From assembly GCA_963693365.1 (NCBI GenBank), contig CAVNZM010000015.1, positions 372,001 to 436,000 of the forward strand: a stretch of 64,000 bases of DNA, written 5' to 3'. Numbering within the stretch: position 1 is the stretch's first letter; each line of letters opens with the position of its first letter. A program made the translations under genes and the position numbers. Positions 1 through 29,352 of the stretch are shown piece after piece. The notes under the pieces were generated by a model. It ran no database searches, was not told where the DNA came from, and was given only the letters and a program-made list of their open reading frames with translations. This DNA is from Amoebidium appalachense (taxonomy: Eukaryota; Ichthyosporea).

Positions 1-66
1 AATTACTGCACATATCCAACCATTCCGATGTAATTTGGTTTTGAAATTTAGGAAAATAGGACACAC

Positions 67-15932
<15,866 letters not shown>

Positions 15933-16521
15933 GATATCTTACCAACAGTGGATCCCGGGACGTCATACATATACAGTTGCAGCTCACACGCACTGAGTAA
16001 TTAATTAACGTGCGTTATGACGGAAAGTTAACAAAACAATCTTGGTCTTTAAAGTGATAAACATGACTCTCCGTTGTACAAGTATTTCCATGTGTGAAAG
16101 ACTCTCGGGTACCCAGGGAAGAAGTGCAAACACGTGTCGCAACCAAACACTGTAACAAGTGTGTCTGAAGAAAAAAAAAGTTCTGCCTTCAATGATTTAT
16201 TCATCACTCTGCATGCGCAAGGCCTTACAAAGACCTGCCAAGCATTATAATCATTTTGTTATTTCCACATCAACAGTATACAGTATTATAGCTAATATAT
16301 GTACAACAACCGTGCAATAAACAGTATCATACTGAACTATCCGCATACGGACGGCAAATTTGGCCACGAACAGTGCTCCATGGATATTTTTGCCGTGGTT
16401 GCGGGTATATGCACAAACCTGCCGAACAAAATTCATTTTGATCACATTCGTTGCATACAAAAAACTTTTAACCTAAACCTTCGGGAACACATAATATAGA
16501 TTGCGGCGGAAAATGTGCTTG

Positions 16522-17337
16522 CTAACAATCGCGCCACCCCTTGCCATTCATGTCGTACTTTTGTGTGATGCCCATAGCACGTGCATCCTGGCAGATCTTC
16601 CAGGCATCTCCCTGGTATTCCGTGCCAAACACCGCCTTGTTTTTATCCAAAAACGGTTTGAGGAAGTGGCACTCATTCCACTGGTGGCACTGCTCGTTAA
16701 CAGCAAAATCGAAAGTGTCCACCAAATCCTCGACGAGATACAGCGAGTTCTTTAACCCTGCCGCCATGCCCAAACTGTGTGCCTCCTCCGCCAGCCACCG
16801 AAGATAGCTCAGCTGTGCTTTCTTTAACTCTGGGTTGTAGGGCTTGTATCCGGGGACACACTCATTTTGCCAGCAGTCGACATTGTCAAACTCAATCGCT
16901 TGGCACCCCTTTGCCGCGGCATCCTTTAACCTCTTCGACATAAATCCCCTTAAAGAACCCTGGTCGAGAATGTTGAGGTAGGTGAGGTCCCACCCGGACA
17001 CAGAGCGGCCCAATGGAAGCTCCGGATCTGCCTTCCGCTCGAACGGCATCACGGCGCCTGCCGACATGTAACACGTGACTATTTTCCCCTCGTCTTTAGT
17101 AGACTTGATGAGCTCGGCGCTGTCATAATACCAACTCATGGTGACCATTTTCTCGTCGTTGATTGGTGCCTGGTTGCATGGCCCACCCTTGCACCACGCA
17201 CGCAGCACCCACGTGGTTCCCTTGGGAAATTGCACCCAGCCGTCTCTGCGGGGCCGTTCCATCGGCACCGTGGTGGCGTGTGTGCCGAATGATGCGGCGA
17301 AGGCAAGGATAACGGCAGCAACAGTAGAGACAGACAT
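16522..17337 (-). CDS. Secreted glycoside hydrolase family 114 (endo-alpha-1,4-polygalactosaminidase-like)
   Basis: Single uninterrupted frame of 271 residues ending in TAG at 16522-16524. The chosen ATG (17335-17337) begins a typical signal peptide with an apolar core (TVAAVILAFAASFG). An in-frame upstream ATG at 17404-17406 would mask it, and a short upstream ORF also precedes it. GH114 motifs follow in order: IVTCYMSAGA, GWDLTYLNI, GCQAIEFDNVDCW, AAGLKNS, FAVNEQCHQW, AVFGTEYQGD. The DNVD, LKN and NEQC blocks form the active-site face of this TIM-barrel family. The family cleaves galactosamine polymers; the substrate here is unproven. No intron, poly-G run or dinucleotide tract interrupts it, unlike every multi-exon neighbour. 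The EDR2-like gene starts 589 bp downstream on the same strand. Confidence 0.9.
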   Translation of the reverse strand: MSVSTVAAVILAFAASFGTHATTVPMERPRRDGWVQFPKGTTWVLRAWCKGGPCNQAPINDEKMVTMSWYYDSAELIKSTKDEGKIVTCYMSAGAVMPFERKADPELPLGRSVSGWDLTYLNILDQGSLRGFMSKRLKDAAAKGCQAIEFDNVDCWQNECVPGYKPYNPELKKAQLSYLRWLAEEAHSLGMAAGLKNSLYLVEDLVDTFDFAVNEQCHQWNECHFLKPFLDKNKAVFGTEYQGDAWKICQDARAMGITQKYDMNGKGWRDC

Positions 17338-17646
17338 ATTGGTGGTTGTTTGGAGTCTGCACGCAGGGTAATGAGGAAGGGGAGGTGGATTTCGAAGCGC
17401 TAACATTAGCTCGACAGTGAATCTTGAGTGTAGAGCATAGATAGATGCCTTGTGAGGCCTGTAACTACGGCTGCAGCTGGCTGGAGTATTACTAAACTAT
17501 TTGATGCAGATAACTTGAAGGTGTGGGGTTTCGCTGTCTCGGCTCTCGCTGCTTTATTCGCTGGTTTTTGCCCGGGAAAGGGACGCTTGCAGCTGTGATA
17601 TTGCAAGAAGGGGTTCCGGAGTGATGTGGTTTACCGCAACGTCCTG

Positions 17647-17654
17647 TTTATATA
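17647..17654 (-). promoter_or_regulatory. TATA box of the GH114 gene
   Basis: On the minus strand the sequence reads TATATAAA in the context GGG-TATATAAA-CAGG, about 310 bp upstream of the chosen ATG. A start near 17615-17625 would give a leader of about 280 nt. It is the clearest core promoter element in the window. Confidence 0.55.
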
Positions 17655-19270
17655 CCCACAAGGCTGGCCCAAAAATGTGGTGGCGTTTGATTGGCTGCTG
17701 CAGCAGCTATCGAAAGAGGAGGGTAAACCAGGTGGTTGAATGGTCACTGACCCACACTATCGATGCGATAGCCATCACATTTGGTTACTGAACTCCATAT
17801 TGAACGCTAACTTCAATCATACAGATCTTTTTATAATCTTCCACATATATGAAAAGTTCTAACCTTCCCGTATTTGGGCGTGCCCTAAGACATATGCCCA
17901 CAAAAAGTGAAATTGCTGAGAGTGCTCATGGCCACAGTTAACGTGGAGATTTGCTGGTCATGGACAGATCTAATTCGTATCCACGTGATTTGGCCCCGTT
18001 TTGGCTTATGGTTTGTTATCTGATGTGTCCATAAAACGATTTTATGTTTATTTTCCTATATATACATCCTATATTAAGATTATTATGGGTGGCCTGGCTG
18101 CTTGATAAAGGCGGGAAACTGAGACTATCATGGTGCGATGCCAAAATTGCAGGCGACAGATACGTGCATTCCTCACTTGCCCAGGTGACCAGGGCAAGAA
18201 TCGGCGGAAGCCTTTCCTGATATTGGTAACCGTTGTCATCATGTAGCTAGTTGTATTGCGCTTTTACTTATTTTTAACAATTTATAAAATCTTATAAGAT
18301 ATGATTGGCCATCTCGAATGCTATGCTTTGATTCTATATGGTTGGTCGACGTTTGGAGGTGGGCAAACTGGCGACTGGAGTTACTGGGGGGAATTATCAT
18401 AGATAAAGGGGCCTTGACATTCGGGCCGTGACAGACTGCGCCAGTTCCGGTATCTATGCAGCATAGCATTTAAACTACTTTTACATGTATTCAACAAGAA
18501 ACGAATTGTTCGATGTTTATTAGCCGCAGCATGCCACGATGCATATACATGCAGTGAATATTCGAGGGTTGCCAGCCGGCGCCGGCCGCGGCGCCTGGCC
18601 CAGGCGCCGACGGCACGGGCCAGATCATCAGTACGATATGGATGTTATCAGAAAAGAATCTTTCTTCTTCCATTTCGATTGATTACATTCATTGCTTTAC
18701 TCAATGTGGATTGTCTGAGTTTAGATTCGTAAATCAGAAATATCAACATGTACACATAGATCGATATCTTCCTCCACACCGTGTCCGTACTTGCAGAAAC
18801 CAGATAAAATGTTTGCACTCCTTTGCTGATAAATTTTGACACGCTCCCGCCTTTCCCGCCAATTCTATTTCAGCCAACCAGCCTTGCGCAAGGATGGCCT
18901 GCACAAACCCTGGGAAATTCTTTGGTGCGCGTTCGCCCAATCACCGTTGCTTTCCTGCACCGCTTTCTTCCGGCGCGATTTTTCCTGTCTTTCATTCCGG
19001 GAAACGTTCGGCATAGGTCTACAAGCTGCTAATTAGATAAGAACCATAAGAGCGATACATATGATGTCTGATAATATTCAATTCATCATTTATGAATGAC
19101 CCGTGTAGTTGCACGTGTCTAGGTGTGCGTCGTGTGCGCAGGCGTTGCTGAACCTGTGCGTACATGTACAGTCTTGTGTTGGTGGACTATGGCGGCCCAA
19201 TCCCATGCATGCATGCGCATGCTGTAGGTCAAAAGGAACTTGTTATATTGAATTCATCTGAAATAATGAA
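17655..19270. other. Spacer upstream of GH114, no gene seen
   Basis: Ordinary mixed-composition DNA without long simple repeats. No frame here is longer than about 80 codons or shows a recognisable domain. It includes a GC-rich palindrome at 18590-18608. I see no tRNA or rRNA. Confidence 0.5.
18590..18608. repeat. GC-rich perfect inverted repeat
   Basis: Arms GGCGCCTGG and CCAGGCGCC are separated by one C. It lies in a local GC island (about 18571-18622) in otherwise AT-leaning DNA. No function is evident. Confidence 0.6.
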
Positions 19271-19293
19271 ATCTAGATGTTAGCATGGAAATT

Positions 19294-19575
<282 letters not shown>

Positions 19576-20045
19576 GAATCATGATAGCTATGTGTATACA
19601 CACGACGTCATGCATGTGAAAGGCTCTACTAATATGTATCTTCAATGAGAAGACAAACGAAACTAAAGTTCATTCGGCATTGATTGACCTAACTTTAAAC
19701 TCCAATGGTTAGCGGACATTATATGTTTATAGATCGATCTGGGACCAAATCGATTTGATGATTGGTCGATTTCAAGGATGGGAATCAATCGTCATTTGGT
19801 AAAAATGTTTCTTTAATCGAAATGTTTTAGAAAACACATTGATCCTAAGAAAAAATTTTCATATTAGCGCGTCGCTAAAAAACAAATGGTACCGTTCGAT
19901 AGACAATAAGATACTGGCAGCCGAATGCGGGGCTCACGTCTGCTAAAAAGGGGCCAGAGGCCATGCCCCTCTCGCAAAAAACGTTTTTATGCATGTGCTT
20001 GTGTTGAAGTGCGTGCTGTGTGTCACAGTGTGTGTGCGTGTGTGT

Positions 20046-20088
<43 letters not shown>

Positions 20089-20401
20089 CGTGTCACAATA
20101 AAGGTGCGTGCACGTGTAGTCTATTTAGATCTACGGTGTGTGTGGGTGGGCGGTGTGTATATAGGTGTATATCATGGTGTGTGTCTGGTGTGCACGTGTG
20201 TGTGTGCGCGCGCGTGTGTGATCTAATTGCGTGTGTGCGTGCGTGTGTGTGCGCGCGTGTGTGTGCATCTTTGTGTGTGTGTGTGTGTGTGTGTGACAGT
20301 GTGTGTGTGTGTGTGCACGTGTTTGTGTGCACGAGAAAGAGAGATTGAGAGTGGGTGTGTGGGTGTGTGTGTGTACGTGTTTGTGTTTCTGCCGGTGCGT
20401 C

Positions 20402-20434
20402 CTTTTTTTTTTTTTTTTTTTTTTTGGTGGTGGT

Positions 20435-20514
<80 letters not shown>

Positions 20515-20520
20515 GGGGGG
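20402..20520. repeat. T(n)G(n) block
   Basis: About 24 T, then GGTGGTGG, then about 77 G. One of the longest G runs in the window. Confidence 0.9.
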
Positions 20521-21393
20521 GAAGGGTGTTGATAAACACTCTTCCCACGGCAACTTGGGACAGAAAGAGTTTCTTTGTATATGGGTGGCCATATGGTTTT
20601 AGACACATGACCAAAACAAAAATTGCAGGGTGGGGGTTCCACCCTAGTGGTACCGTGTGGGCATCTTTCATCCACAACGCAGGCAGGCTCGGAGAAAAAG
20701 ACATGGGTATGGTTGACTCCCCTACCTTGGGGGGAAATCACCATACGCCCATTTCCAGAAGGACACTGCACCACCTGCAAGCATTTGAAAACTGTCAGCA
20801 TGTGTGTTTGTTTTGCACATTCAGTGTGTGTGTGTGTGTTGAGTGTATGTGTGTGCAGCATGTGTATGTGTGTGTGTATGTGTGTGTGACTGTGCTTGTG
20901 CGGAGTGTGCGTGTGTGCACGTGTGTGGGTTGTGTGCTTGTTATTGTGTGTGTATGTGGGTGGGTTTGTGTGCGTATGTACACGGGTGCAGATGCTTTTG
21001 CCTATAAAAGAACGTGTGTGTTATGTGTGTGCCAGCAGACAAGTATGTGAGCAAGCTTTGCTTGCACATGTTTATGACTTGTCAACATTCAAGTGTGTGC
21101 GTATGTGTGCGCACGTGTGTGACTGTTTGTGTGTCTGTGTTTGTGGGTGTGGGGGTGTGATGTGTGTCTGTGTTTTTCTTTTTGGTTTGTGGTGTTTGTA
21201 ATATTCTGTTGGTGCTTATGCTTGCCCATGTGTACGCGTGTCATGCACGTTTGTGTATGAGTGTGCATGCGTGTGTGTATGAGTGTGCATGTGTGTGTGT
21301 CACGGTGTGTGTATGTGTGTGTGTGTGTGTGAACGAGCGTGTGCACGTGTGCGGATCTGGTTGCCTGCACGTGTGTGTATGTGTGCATGGTGC

Positions 21394-21618
21394 GCATGTG
21401 CACGTGTAAATGTTTGCCCATGTGCGCGCGTTTCAGTCATGCAAGTGTGTGTATGTGTGTGCAGGCGTGTGTGTCTCTTTGTGTGTGTATGCGCGCGCGC
21501 GTGTGTGTGTGTGTGTAGTGCATGTGCACGTGTGAATTTTTGCCCATGTGCGCCCATTTCAGTCATGACGTGTGTGTATGTGTGTCCAGGCGTGTGTGTC
21601 TCTTTGTGTGTGTATGTC

Positions 21619-21655
<37 letters not shown>

Positions 21656-21725
21656 TGCATGTGCACGTGTGAATGTTTGCCCATGTGCGCGCATTTCAGT
21701 CATGCACGTGTGTGTACGTGTATAT
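21394..21725. repeat. Tandem repeat, about 2.5 units of 124-139 bp
   Basis: Units start at 21394, 21518 and 21657. Each begins GCATGTGCACGTGT, contains TTTGCCCATGTGCGC then TTTCAGTCATG, and ends in TG/CG dinucleotides of varying length, which explains the varying period. The copies differ by scattered substitutions. Confidence 0.7.
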
Positions 21726-22103
21726 GAGCTTTCATTTAAATATAGGTTTGAGGTGGTTCTGATCGGTGCGAAGGGTCGAAAATTACAAAAAACAAAGTTT
21801 GTCTTCTCATTGAAGATTCACATTAGACGTCGCGTCTGGCATGAAAACGCCAACACTTTGGAGGAGGGGAGGGGGGGGACGCAGTTCGAAGCAAGGAGTG
21901 ATATTTCAGGCATGAGATAATAGTGTGTGCATCCATTTATAACGAGAGCAGCTAATGAGTGCGCCAGACTTACACAACACACCGAAAGTTTTCTTGTTTC
22001 CACACGGAAGGTTTTCCTGTGTCTACAGATCTCGAAGGTTGGGTCTGCCAGTGAGAGCAGGGGAGAGATCTGAGAGAGCCTTCACAGGGGAAACAGAGAG
22101 AGA

Positions 22104-22158
<55 letters not shown>

Positions 22159-22189
22159 GTTTCGCTAGATCTGGAGGGTTGCCCAGTTT

Positions 22190-22222
<33 letters not shown>

Positions 22223-23014
22223 CTTGTGTGTTTTGTGTGTTGGGGGGGGGGGGGGGAGGAAGTAAAAAGTGAGGAAACCCATATTTATTTGTTTGTGTGG
22301 CATACGAAGTGTCCACAGACACGCCATCACACTATTTAATTGGTCAGATCCCCACCGGATCCATTTTTTCGAAGGTGCAATGCCTATAATCTCATTCGTG
22401 TGTGCATTCAGATTTACATGGGCACACATACACGTGCCTATATAGTAACTACGGAACATCAGATATCGCAGGTGTCTGTGTATCCCGTACACACAGAGTA
22501 ATATTTCACATTCACCACTATCAATTCATTCATACCTTTGGAACATACAGGTTGTCTCCCCTGCAGTATACAAACATGCAAATACTGGGAAAATAAAACT
22601 AGGGGACAGAAAGCGCACTCAGCAAAGAGCTGAACAAAAAGACAGCACAAACAATCCGGGCTTTCAAATTTCAGCTGAATTTCGTGTTCTTTGCTACGCA
22701 GGGTGATATTCAAGCATTAAAAACACATTTCCCAAAAGAGTAGAGCGGCATCTAATTAGAAGGGGCCAAGGGGCGGGTTACAACTAATAGAAAGCCATTC
22801 AAAGATGCCGTTCACAAGCCAAAAACAGAAATATCTTCTTACGAAATCCATGACATACTTTCATGTGCCCATACATTAACACAACAAAACAAAAACAGAT
22901 AAAAACAGCAACAATATGCTTACAAAATCCACAATATACTCTCCTATCTACATACACAAGCACAAAACACAAGAACATCACACATTACCCCTAGGCACAT
23001 GCATGCACTATGAG

Positions 23015-23051
<37 letters not shown>

Positions 23052-23053
23052 CC

Positions 23054-23168
23054 TCACAGGGGAGCCAGAGTAGCGGGAGGGTCTGCCCGTACTGCCTCCA
23101 TGTGCGCCCTCAGAACCTCGGCTGCACAAAGAACACAGTCAGCACAAACCGGTGCATCTTACATCCCC

Positions 23169-23211
<43 letters not shown>

Positions 23212-23346
23212 TGTGTCTACGTCCCTACTCTCTCTCTCTCTCTTTCCTCCCCCCCCCCTCCCCCTCCTCTCTCTCTCTCTGTCTCTCTCTCTCTGTGCGT
23301 GTGTGTGTGTATGTGCGCGCACGAATCTGGATCCCGTGTGTATGGA

Positions 23347-23418
<72 letters not shown>

Positions 23419-23791
23419 CATCACAGACCCTTTCTCATGCCCAATTTCCTTCTGCATGCCCGTCTCTCTGCCATGCACGACAGCAACAGAAAGAAAGACC
23501 CTTGTGCCTTCCCCCTACCCCCCCACACCTTTCTCTCCCTGTCTCTCCCTTTCCTCCACCCTGACACTTCTTTCTCTCCCCATTCCTCCCTCCCTCCCTC
23601 TCCCACCCTTTCTCTGCCTCTTCTCTAGCACCCATCAGCCATCAGCCATCATCCCCCCCCCCCCCCCCCCCCCCCCCACACACACACCCTCTCTCTCTTT
23701 CTCTCCTCCCTCCCCCCCCCCCCCCCTCCTCTCTCGATCTCTCTGTGTCCCATTAACGTGTCCTGTTCCATAATAATGAACTTCCATTATA

Positions 23792-23822
<31 letters not shown>

Positions 23823-24843
23823 GCAATCCTTCCCCCCCCCCCCCCCCCTCTCCCTTCCCCCCCCCTGCAACCACCCACCTCTCTTCTGCCTGAGCGCCTG
23901 CACCTCCGTCTTCATCTCTCCATTCGTTGTCTTTTCATCGTTGACCATGTCTGTAGCAAGCACAACCCTATTGCACACACCGAAACCGTCAGTGAAAAAA
24001 AAAAAACCACGACATTATCATTAACTCCCCCCCCCCCCCTCCCCCCTCCCTTTTTTTTTTGCAGACTGCGGACACCCCCATCCCCCACCACCTTGCAAAA
24101 ACACCCCCACCACCTTCAGTGAAAAACTCCACGGCATAATAGCAGCCCCCCCCCCCCCCCCCCCCCAAACACACACACACACATAGGGTGCCGCAACCCC
24201 CCGGGGACCTAATAAATACACAGATGTGCAGACAAATAGTGCTAGGATTTACATTGGGAGTCTAGGATGCAATAGAAACAACACAGCGAGGCAAAGGCTA
24301 GCGGGTTACTGGGGGAATACACGAGAGCATATGCCTGTCAACACATAGGCATACATGGGCATACAACGGATACATACACATCACACACATGGTCCACACA
24401 CACACACACACACACGCACACACAGCCATTAATTAATGAATGTGGTGAATAACATGATAACCAAGTAAACTAAATATGTATGTTAGTCCTAAATTTTTGG
24501 TAGATTGAGCCGTGCCCTGTCGGAGCAGAAAATCGACAGCAACATGGAAAAAATCGCATGGGGAATAGAAGGTCACATTACACACCCTTGATGTTCGAGA
24601 AGACGAGAGACAAGCCCCGCGGGCGCCCAAGGGGGGGGGGGGGGGGGGGAGGTTGAAAGTGCCATACAGTACGTAGTACACAGACGGACAACACGATGCA
24701 CAGTGCAAACCACACAAAGAGTAGGCACAAGGGGGGGGGGGGGGGGGGAAGGATGTGTGTGTTTGTGGAGAAAGCAAAGCATGCCAGGTTTCAACAAAAA
24801 CAAAAAACTTCACGGATGGACGGCCGGACCCCGAGGAGAGGAG

Positions 24844-24875
<32 letters not shown>

Positions 24876-24996
24876 AATCACCTTTCGTACTGCAGAGTGG
24901 ATTGGCGGGCCTCTCTGCGCATGTAGTTGTGGAAGCGTCCCTCTGCCTCGTGCGCACGTGCTAGTAGGTCCATGGCTACCTGCTCGTACTGCGCAT

Positions 24997-25034
<38 letters not shown>

Positions 25035-25660
25035 TGTTGGTTTGCATGTGTTTGCCTTTGTGCGCCTGTGTTGGGACAGGGGAAGGGGAGGGGGAGGGGG
25101 GGGGGGGGGGGTTTGAATGCGTCAAAAAGTACAAAGTACACAAGAACAAACGGATAACACGATGCAGAATGCAAGCCATACATAAAGAGTATGCATAATA
25201 AGCAGAGCCCATCCTCAGGGGGGGGGCACGTCATGGGGGGGGGGGAGGGGAGGGGGTGGGGTTGAATGCGGAACACGGTACGCAGTACGCATACACGATG
25301 AGAAGCATGGTGCAGGACACATGCAAAGGCAAACATTCAAGTATGCAACATCAGCCATGTGCACAGTATGCGTCATAAGCAGGGCCCATCCACAGGGAGG
25401 GCCCAAGTCATCAATTGCGATTGAGTTTCGACCCCTTATCCACGTATATACGACTCTCCAACTCAGACAGCAGCATCAACTGAACTTGACAAGGTCAACC
25501 CGTCTTGATCAAAGACGAGCAGGGTTGCTTATGCAAGCAAGGCGAGCAAAACGGTGAAGATGTGTGTGCAAACTAATGCAGTGCAGCGAAAAATGTGTAT
25601 GTGCTTACAGATGCATGACACAGAGCAACCATGCCCGGTTGCATGGAAGTAAAGCTGTCT

Positions 25661-25696
<36 letters not shown>

Positions 25697-25797
25697 GGTC
25701 TCATACTTTTTTCGAGGGCATCTTTGGAGTAAGGCTCTTCGAAATACAGGTGGTAGCACATCAGGCGCTGGATGGCATCATCACGAGAGGCAAACGG

Positions 25798-25878
<81 letters not shown>

Positions 25879-26521
25879 GCGAGTCAATGGGTGAGTGCGA
25901 ATGAGTGTGTGTGCGCGGCGCGTGCGTGAGAATGCGAGTGTGTGATCACGGGTGCGTGTGAGCGTTCAGTGTTCTGCTGAAGAAAAGAAAGAGCAGTTGG
26001 GAGGGGGGTAGGTATTGGAGGGGGATGGGGATATTAGGCTCAGCAAGGACGAAAGAGGGAGTGAATATGCACTTCAAAGAAAGTGTGAAAGGAAGAGGCT
26101 AAACAGAAAGAACTATCACAAAAACACTTGAAAGGTGTACAACAGAGGGTGCGAGGGGGGGGGACAGTGGGAGGGTGTGGCCCGAGCAAACCATTACCAG
26201 GTACGTGTAAAAAGAACCCCCGCAAGGTGGTGGAGGGAGGGAGGGAGGGGGAGGAGGGGAGGAGGGGAAGGAGGGTTCAAATGCCTCATAGAGTACGAAG
26301 CACACAACCACAACGGGCAATACAATGCACGAGTGCAAACCGTCCAGAAAGAAGACGCATATTAGTGGGGTGGGTGGGTGGATTTTTTTTTTATTTTCCT
26401 TTGTCTTTTATCTTTTATCTTTTTTTTTTTTTTTTTTTTTTTTTTGGGGGGGGGGGGGGGGACTACCTCTCAAAGTTGGGATCAATAACGAGACTCAGGT
26501 CCTTGCGGTGTGCCTCAGACA

Positions 26522-26583
<62 letters not shown>

Positions 26584-26935
26584 GTGCGTGTGCCTTTGTT
26601 CGTGTCGGTGCTCGTCGTATCGTGTGTGTGAGTGTGAGTGCGTGTTTGCGCGTGTGGTGTGTTTCAGTATGGTATATAAGATGTGAGATGTGATCTAACC
26701 TAAACCCAGATTGCCATGCACCTCTACCCACACCGCCACCACCCCACTACGCTACCCCACCACCCCACTACGCTGACCATAGTCACACATGCCTTACACT
26801 GGCAACCCATGCTACGCCTTTGAATCGATCGCCATGTATGGCTCACCCATCCAAGATCAGAACTAAACCGTAATGCCCCCCCCCCCCCCCCCCCCCGCTC
26901 CCCCGAGGACCCCAATACACACACTGAACATACCC

Positions 26936-26972
<37 letters not shown>

Positions 26973-28224
26973 AAACAACCACCACCACCACCACCACCAC
27001 CACTACACACACACACACACACACACACAAAGAAACACACACACACACACAAAGAAACACACCTCGCCCCACACGACAACACAGTGATAGGCCAGAGCAA
27101 CCCATCAAACAACACATCGTGCTGACGAGCAACAAACATACCACCAGAGCATGTGGGAAGGGGCACGCACATAGGCCCAAACCAGGCCAAGAAATCAAAA
27201 CAACACACAATCCCTCCCCCCTCTCAATCACCCCTCCCCACCCCTTCGATGATTGACCCCCCCCCTCCCCCCCCCCCAACCACCACCCCTCTCACTCTCG
27301 CCCGCCAACCTCCCCCCCTCCCCCCCATTACTCACCCTGCTATCTCCCCCTATCCCCCCCCCCCCCCCCCCCCACCCCCCCCATTTCCCACCTCTTCTTG
27401 ATGTGGTCGACCCTCCTCTCCTCCTCCTCCGCCCCCCTCTTTGCCACCCCCCCTGTTGTGTGGCCTTTACAGGTGCAGTTTTCTTGGGGGGCTGCTTTTT
27501 GGTCGTGGTGGCGGGGGTGCTATTGCCACTGGCTGGACTGCCCTGCGGACTAATATGGAAGGTGCGTGTGAGATGTGATTGGTTGATGTGCCGGTGAGTA
27601 GGAGTGAATAAATAGATGACTAGTAATAGAATAAATACCCGGTGAGGGTGAAAGCGATTGGTGATTGGTAGTCTAGGTGGTGACGTGGTGAGTATGTAAG
27701 TGATTGGTGATCAGATGACCACCTGCCAACAATGATTGTATTTAGAGATCGGTGAAGTAAAAGTGTTTAATGATTGGATGTATACCTGGGGACCATAAAA
27801 GTGATTGGTGAATGGCAGATGAATGTACATGTCGTTAATAAACAGTACATCCCCCCCCCCCCCCCCCCCCGGGGATGTATAACCGGCGATTATAAAAAGG
27901 GTTGATGATTGGAAAATATATTTAGCGACTCTAAAAGTTCTTGGTGAATGGTGGATGAATGTAAACCCAGCGACCTTTAAAGTGATTGGTGACTGTATGT
28001 ATGCCCGCGACTACACATGGTAACAGCCGGGTTATGAAGTCACCCCTATGGCCCCGGGGGGAAAGGGGGGGGGGGGGGGGGGGGGGGTTATATGATGACC
28101 TGTAGAGGCACGGGATTGTGGCAGGGATAGGGAGGTGGCACACGATAATGACGGGACATGGTAAAGAGTCAGGTTTCATCTTCCCCAAGTGAGGGGAAGG
28201 GGGAAAGGGAGAGGGAGGGGGGGG

Positions 28225-28291
<67 letters not shown>

Positions 28292-28313
28292 TGTGTGTGT
28301 GTGTGTGTGGTGG

Positions 28314-28356
<43 letters not shown>

Positions 28357-29317
28357 GAGGGGGGATTCAAACCGTGGAGCTTGAGCCGTAAGTGGTGGTC
28401 GTTGTTGTTGGGGTACAGGGGTTCTACTTTGGAGGTTTACATTCGCGGAAGGGGGGACCTGCGCCCGTACTTGGCATCTATTCATTTGTGTGGGCATGGG
28501 GTGGTGCCTGGCTGCATCCGCTAAAACCCCCGCTATGTCAATTTTCCGTTCTCCTGCCGGCCCAGGTGCAACCCCCCCGCCTGGAAAAGCAGAGACTTGG
28601 TGTGCGTGTTGAGGGGTGCTTGAAAGTATCGACGGACGGGGCGCCGGTGGGGCCGTATTGAAATTTACGGAGTGGGGGGTTTCTGAACCGGCGGAGGGGG
28701 GTGTTGGGTGCTTGTTGGACGATTGGTTTGTGTTGTTGTTGTTGTTGTTGTTGCTGCTGCTGTTGCAATAAGTGTTGTTGTTGTTGTTGCAATAAATGTT
28801 GTTGTTGTTGTTGTTGTTGTTGTTGCTGCTGCTGTTGTAATAAATGTTGTTGTTGTTGTTGCTGTTGCAGTAATTGTTTCTGTTTCTGTTGTTGCAATAA
28901 CAGTTGCTGTTGTTGCATGCTCTGCTGATGAAACATGTGTTGCTGCTTCTGTTGCAGAAATTGCTGTTGCTGAAACGCCTGTTGCCCTTGGGACCCCCCC
29001 ACTCCACCAGAACTTTGCGTTTGGTACCCCCCAGGCATCTGTTGCTGAACAATATTGACCGGTTTCTGCACTTGGAAGGTTCCCTGCTGCATCGCAATTT
29101 TGTCCAAAAGCATTTGGTTCCCCCCGGGTCTCGGGGGATTTACATGAAACACGTTCTGGTTCATTAATGGTGGAGCCCCCCTAACCCCCTGGGGGTACAT
29201 CATTTGTGTGGGGGGGCTCCCCCGGTTGATGGGGCCTGCACGGGGGGCAGGGGCGGGTCGCGGTTTTGGCATGGTGTCGGCTGTGCTAGCAGTCTGTGTG
29301 TGTGTGTGTGTGTGTGG

Positions 29318-29352
<35 letters not shown>

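Noticed and set aside
18845-18860. TTTCCCGCC E2F-like site
   Set aside because: A single short match with no gene start nearby; chance is likely.
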